From positions 1 through 8,586 of the forward strand of contig JADGNT010000174.1 in the NCBI GenBank assembly GCA_017883345.1: a stretch of DNA of 8,586 nucleotides. The letters run 5' to 3'. Shown here one piece after another: positions 5,545 through 8,586 of the stretch. The notes under the pieces were generated by a model, which saw only the letters and a list, made by a program, of their open reading frames with translations, did no database searches and was not told where the DNA came from. Source of the DNA: Candidatus Solibacter sp. (GTDB taxonomy: Bacteria > Acidobacteriota > Terriglobia > Bryobacterales > Bryobacteraceae). Position numbers and translations under genes: made by a program. Numbering within the stretch: position 1 is the stretch's first letter; every line of letters starts with the position of its first letter.

Positions 5545-7394
5545 GGAAGACAAAGGTGGGACAGACGATCGCCTTTTGTCGTCTGTCAATCTGCCGGGCT
5601 TCAGCCAGGAATGACAGACCACAAAAGGCGATGGTCTGTCCTACTGCGCTCTGCCTGCTGGCATGTCTCCCCTTGCACGCCCAGCCCCCCGCGTTTCCAC
5701 AGCGCGTTCAGTTTGTGATCGACGCGTACGCGCACCCCAAGACTGCCGGCCCGCTGGGCTACCTGAATATCGCGGCCAAGCTCAAGCTGCATGAAGATGC
5801 CGCGCTCTGCTCGCGCCGCCTGGAAGAGCTGCTGGAGGCCGGTCCCACGGGCGACATGTTCTGGATGTTCCCCATCACGGCGGTGGCCTATCTGGACCAG
5901 GGCCAGCTCTCCGCTTCCGCCCGGCAAGCGCTGCGCCGCTCGTTCCAAACCTACATGCCCTACCGGGGCGATACGGAAAACCACTGGCTCCTGTATTACA
6001 CGTCCCTCTACCTGATGGCGCAACTGTGGCCGGACCAGGATGGCGACCAATGGTACACCGGCAAATCGTCCGCCGAAAACCTGCGCGAAGCCGCCGGGTG
6101 GATCGAATCCTGGGTCCGGCTGACCACCACGCGCGGGCAGGGCGAGTACGATAGCCCGCACTATATGGGCCTGTTCTTGCTTTCCATGTCGTATCTGGCC
6201 GAGTGGGCCAAGGATCCGGCCATGAAGCAGCGCGCCACCATGATGCTGGATTACCTGACGGCCGACTATGCGGCGGAGAATCTGGACGGCATCTTCGTGG
6301 GCGCCCACTCGCGGGTCTACGACCGCCCGGCGGTGGAAAAATGGTTCAACGTCTCGAGCGATTTCGGCTGGGTGCTGTTCGGGCTCGGCCGTCCCATGGA
6401 GCCGCCGGGCAGTTACGTCGTCTGCTACCTGCTGGCCAGCGCCTATCAGCCTCCGTTGATTCTGCAACGCATCGCCACCGACCGCGAGCACCCGTACACC
6501 CACTACGAACTCAAGCGAACCCGCAACCGCTGGCGCTTTTTCGACGAGCTGCATGGGCCGGTCTATAAGACCACTTACGTGCGGCGCGAGTACGCCGTGG
6601 GTTCCGACCAGGGCGGCACCCTGCAACCCATCCAGGAGCACTCGTGGGATGTCACCTGGAGCGTCCCAGACCCGCGCGGGGTGCACAATACGCTCTTCAC
6701 CGTGCATCCTTATTCGTCGCTGCGCGAATTGCAGACTTACTTCACCTTCCCGCCGGACGCGGGGATGGCCGACGTGGTGATGTCCAAGAAGAGCTACGAT
6801 TCGCCCGATAAGTTGGTGGGCGGCTCGCCCTACGAGCAGATCTTCCAGGACCAGGATTCCGTGATCGTGCTCTACGACATCCCGGCGGAGACGCGTTTTC
6901 CGCACATCAACGGCTTCTTCTCCAAGGATCTGGCCGAAGTCCGCGAAGACCCCTCGGGCTGGATCTTCGCGCGCGGCGGCGATGCCTTCATCGCCTGCCG
7001 CCCGCTCGAACCGTACAGTTGGAAGCCCATTGAGGGCGGCGGCCGGCGGCTGTTCAGTCCCTACCTCAAGAACGGGATGGTGGTGCAAGTCGCGGCGCGG
7101 TCGGAATATCGGGATATGGACGCTTTCCGCCGGGCGATTCTGGCGCTGACGCTCGAGGTCCACCTGACCGGCACGCCGGGCGTGCGCTTTCGCTCGCTGC
7201 GCGGCAAGCTGCTCGAGTTCACCTACGGACAGACTCCGCGGGTCAACGGCACAGCCCTCGATTACGCGCACTGGCCGCTATTTGGCGGGCCGTACGTCGA
7301 GGCCGCGGTGGACTCCGAACAGTTGATTCTGAAATATGGCAAAATGCGCCGCACGCTGGACTTCCGCCGGCTCACGGTAACGGACACCCAGTAG
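5541..7394 (+). CDS. Secreted (alpha/alpha)-toroid, polysaccharide lyase-like protein of unknown function
   Basis: This 617-residue protein (from ATG 5541) is probably exported; the hydrophobic core TALCLLACLPLHA (35-47) ends in a likely cleavage site before Gln48. The N-terminal half (about 50-330) looks helical and carries blocks reminiscent of heparinase II/III-like and alginate-lyase-like toroids: DTENHWLLYYTSLYL (E146, N147, H148), GEYDSPHYMG (202-208) and GAHSRVYD (H256, R258, Y260). Asn-His, Arg and Tyr are the usual catalytic residue types in such lyases, but the assignment here is inference. The C-terminal half (about 335-617) is beta-rich, fitting the beta-sandwich those enzymes carry. 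The start is odd: ATG 5541 overlaps the previous stop and has GGAG at 5532-5535, but residues 6-35 are encoded by a palindromic repeat. An internal ATG at 5631 gives a short signal peptide with no basic residue and a poorly spaced ribosome site. It could instead be a non-catalytic heparinase-like protein. Confidence 0.75.
   Translation: MRKTKVGQTIAFCRLSICRASARNDRPQKAMVCPTALCLLACLPLHAQPPAFPQRVQFVIDAYAHPKTAGPLGYLNIAAKLKLHEDAALCSRRLEELLEAGPTGDMFWMFPITAVAYLDQGQLSASARQALRRSFQTYMPYRGDTENHWLLYYTSLYLMAQLWPDQDGDQWYTGKSSAENLREAAGWIESWVRLTTTRGQGEYDSPHYMGLFLLSMSYLAEWAKDPAMKQRATMMLDYLTADYAAENLDGIFVGAHSRVYDRPAVEKWFNVSSDFGWVLFGLGRPMEPPGSYVVCYLLASAYQPPLILQRIATDREHPYTHYELKRTRNRWRFFDELHGPVYKTTYVRREYAVGSDQGGTLQPIQEHSWDVTWSVPDPRGVHNTLFTVHPYSSLRELQTYFTFPPDAGMADVVMSKKSYDSPDKLVGGSPYEQIFQDQDSVIVLYDIPAETRFPHINGFFSKDLAEVREDPSGWIFARGGDAFIACRPLEPYSWKPIEGGGRRLFSPYLKNGMVVQVAARSEYRDMDAFRRAILALTLEVHLTGTPGVRFRSLRGKLLEFTYGQTPRVNGTALDYAHWPLFGGPYVEAAVDSEQLILKYGKMRRTLDFRRLTVTDTQ
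5556..5644 (+). repeat. Palindromic double-hairpin element, copy 1, inside a reading frame
   Basis: This 89-bp inverted repeat has 33-nt arms at 5556-5588 and 5612-5644 that match at 30 of 33 positions, around a 23-nt spacer. Each arm is itself a hairpin with an 8-bp stem and 12-nt loop: GACAGACG/CGTCTGTC on the left and GACAGACC/GGTCTGTC on the right. Each arm begins, read inward, with GTGG or GTAG just before the stem, as in REP sequences. The whole element is open in the frame of the lyase-like gene. Copy 2 at 8524 is in the opposite orientation. No transposase is encoded nearby. The architecture fits a REP/BIME or small MITE, but the family is not identified. Confidence 0.88.
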
Positions 7395-7402
7395 GGTTCT
7401 GA

Positions 7403-8521
7403 ATGCTGCTGACCATCACCGGCGCCGTGTCGCTCGCCATCTGGCTCTACCTTTTATTGGCGCGCGGCGCTTTTTGGCGCATGCGGCCCGACGTCTGCGG
7501 CGGCGCGCCGCGCAGTCCCGCGCCCTCCGTGACGGCGGTGGTTCCGGCGCGCAATGAGGCGGATGTCGTGGGGCGCGCCATGGCCTCGCTCGCGGCGCAG
7601 CAGTACGCGGGCGAATTCCACATGATCCTGGTGGACGATGCCAGCCAGGACGGCACGGCCGGCATCGCGCAGCAAGCCGCGCCCGAATTGCGCGTGATCG
7701 CAGCGCGCCCCCTGCCCCCCGGTTGGACCGGAAAAATGTGGGCCGTCGCCGAGGGAGTGCGCGAAGCCACGAGCGACTACCTGCTGCTCACCGACGCCGA
7801 TATCGTGCACCCGCCGGACCATCTCGCGGCGTTGGTGGCGCGCGCCCAGGAAGGCGAAAGCGACCTGGTGTCCTACATGGTCCGTCTCCCGTGCCGCTCG
7901 CTCGCCGAACAGGCGCTGATTCCGGCCTTCGTGTTCTTTTTCTTCCTGCTCTATCCGCCGGCCTGGATTCGCGATCCGCGACGCCGCACGGCGGGCGCGG
8001 CGGGCGGGTGCATTCTCATCCGGCGCGCCGCCCTGGAGCGCATCGGCGGCATCGCGCGCATCGGGGGCGAATTGATCGACGATTGCGCTCTGGCGCGCGC
8101 CGTCAAACACAGCGGCGGCCGCGTCTGGCTGGGGCTCAGCGACACCGCCGCGAGCCTCCGGCGGTACCGCACGTTCGGCGAAATCGGCAACATGATTTCG
8201 CGCACCGCGTACACGCAGCTTGGCTACTCGCCGCTGGTGCTGGCAGGGACGGTCGCCGGACTGGCAGTGACGTATCTCGCGCCGCCCCTGTTGACGCTCG
8301 CGGCCCAGCGCGGCGCGGCCGCCGGGATGGGCGCGCTAGCGTGGCTCCTCATGTCGGCGACTTACTTGCCAGCAGTACGGTATTACAGGCGGCACTGGTT
8401 CTGGGCGCCGCTGCTGCCACTGATCGCGCTGTTCTACCTGGCAGCCACGCTACACTCCGCGGTGGCCCACTGGCGCGGCCGCGGCGGCATGTGGAAGGGC
8501 CGCGCGCAGTCCGTAACATAA
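7403..8521 (+). CDS. hpnB: HpnB-like hopanoid-associated family 2 glycosyltransferase
   Basis: This 372-residue membrane glycosyltransferase belongs to the GT2 (GT-A fold) group called hopene-associated HpnB. An N-terminal TM (about 2-20) precedes the catalytic domain. Visible motifs are VPARNEADVV (47-56), VDDASQDGT (77-85), GWTGKMWA (107-114), the metal-binding DAD (131-133), GGCILIRR (201-208) and IDDCALA (225-231), whose Asp pair occupies the catalytic-base position. A hydrophobic stretch lies at about 170-185, with further TM helices at about 278-298, 308-326 and 333-352. The tail GGMWKGR (361-367) is also seen in the family. HpnB is usually found among hopanoid genes and its exact acceptor is uncertain; here no squalene-hopene cyclase or other hpn gene is present. 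It starts 8 nt after the previous stop with only a weak GGG as ribosome site, so it is probably co-transcribed with the two secreted proteins. Confidence 0.88.
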   Translation: MLLTITGAVSLAIWLYLLLARGAFWRMRPDVCGGAPRSPAPSVTAVVPARNEADVVGRAMASLAAQQYAGEFHMILVDDASQDGTAGIAQQAAPELRVIAARPLPPGWTGKMWAVAEGVREATSDYLLLTDADIVHPPDHLAALVARAQEGESDLVSYMVRLPCRSLAEQALIPAFVFFFFLLYPPAWIRDPRRRTAGAAGGCILIRRAALERIGGIARIGGELIDDCALARAVKHSGGRVWLGLSDTAASLRRYRTFGEIGNMISRTAYTQLGYSPLVLAGTVAGLAVTYLAPPLLTLAAQRGAAAGMGALAWLLMSATYLPAVRYYRRHWFWAPLLPLIALFYLAATLHSAVAHWRGRGGMWKGRAQSVT

Positions 8522-8523
8522 AG

Positions 8524-8586
8524 GTGGGACAGACCATCGTCTTTCGTGGTCTGTCACGCCTCGCTGAAGCCCGGCTGCTTGACAGG
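8524..8586 (-). repeat. Palindromic double-hairpin element, copy 2 (cut by window end)
   Basis: The arm at 8524-8556 matches the reverse complement of copy 1's right arm at 30 of 33 positions and forms the same small hairpin, GACAGACC/GGTCTGTC with a 12-nt loop. A 23-nt spacer (8557-8579) follows, matching the reverse complement of copy 1's spacer at 17 of 23 positions, including the run CTGAAGCCCGGC. The next bases, TGACAGG, begin the second arm before the window ends. Copy 2 is therefore inverted relative to copy 1. It starts 2 nt after the TAA of the glycosyltransferase gene, and both copies are preceded by AAAG. At this position it could also serve as a 3'-end hairpin of the operon mRNA. 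Confidence 0.85.

Noticed and set aside
4549..5622. 357-codon minus-strand open frame opposite the propeller gene
   Set aside because: The plus strand shows regular Asp-box repeats and a signal peptide; the minus frame has no family features and starts inside the palindromic repeat.
5556..5644. Palindrome read as an intrinsic terminator between the propeller and lyase-like genes
   Set aside because: There is no T-tract, the element lies within an open reading frame that continues for about 580 codons, and the second copy shows it is a dispersed repeat.
5655..5670. Possible lipobox (LLAC, residues 39-42) making the lyase-like protein a lipoprotein
   Set aside because: The Cys is followed by more hydrophobic residues (LPLHA) and then a good signal peptidase I site before Gln48; Leu at the -2 position is also unfavourable.
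5601..7271. 556-codon open frame on the minus strand opposite the lyase-like gene
   Set aside because: It is a shadow of a high-GC coding strand: it is Arg/Gly/His-rich with no recognisable motifs, while the plus strand has a coherent signal peptide and enzyme-like motifs.

Overview
The window is a compact, GC-rich bacterial segment (strong G/C preference at third codon positions) carrying seven complete genes, all on the + strand. No gene-free stretch exceeds about 105 bases. The style suggests a soil acidobacterium of the Solibacter/Bryobacter type: FtsX-type exporters, secreted Asp-box propeller proteins, a hopanoid-associated glycosyltransferase and short palindromic repeats. That placement is inference from gene content only; there is no rRNA or marker gene to confirm it.

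Region A (106-4480) is a tightly packed four-gene operon for a MacB/DevBCA-like ABC exporter. It encodes two different FtsX-family permeases, an HlyD-family periplasmic adaptor and the ATPase. Gaps are 6 and 2 nt, and the last junction is a 4-nt ATGA overlap. Two distinct permeases with one ATPase point to a heterodimeric membrane unit joined by the adaptor to an outer-membrane channel that is not encoded here. The substrate cannot be read from the sequence. Two hairpins at 4482-4522 separate this operon from the next.

Region B (4564-8521) is a second probable operon of three genes. It holds a secreted beta-propeller protein with Asp-box repeats, a secreted protein resembling (alpha/alpha)-toroid polysaccharide lyases (heparinase/alginate-lyase-like, not characterised), and an HpnB-like membrane glycosyltransferase. 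The first junction is an ATGA overlap and the second a gap of 8 nt.

The most unusual content is a short double-hairpin palindromic repeat. Copy 1 (5556-5644) lies inside the reading frame of the lyase-like gene, between its start codon and the hydrophobic core of its signal peptide. Removing exactly 90 nt (30 codons) would leave a normal-looking signal peptide, so copy 1 looks like an in-frame insertion. Copy 2 (8524 to the window end, cut off) lies in the opposite orientation just behind the stop codon of the glycosyltransferase gene. The two arms of copy 1 differ by changes that compensate within each small hairpin, which suggests the secondary structure is conserved. The element resembles REP/BIME-type repeats in architecture and Rickettsia palindromic elements in its in-frame position.
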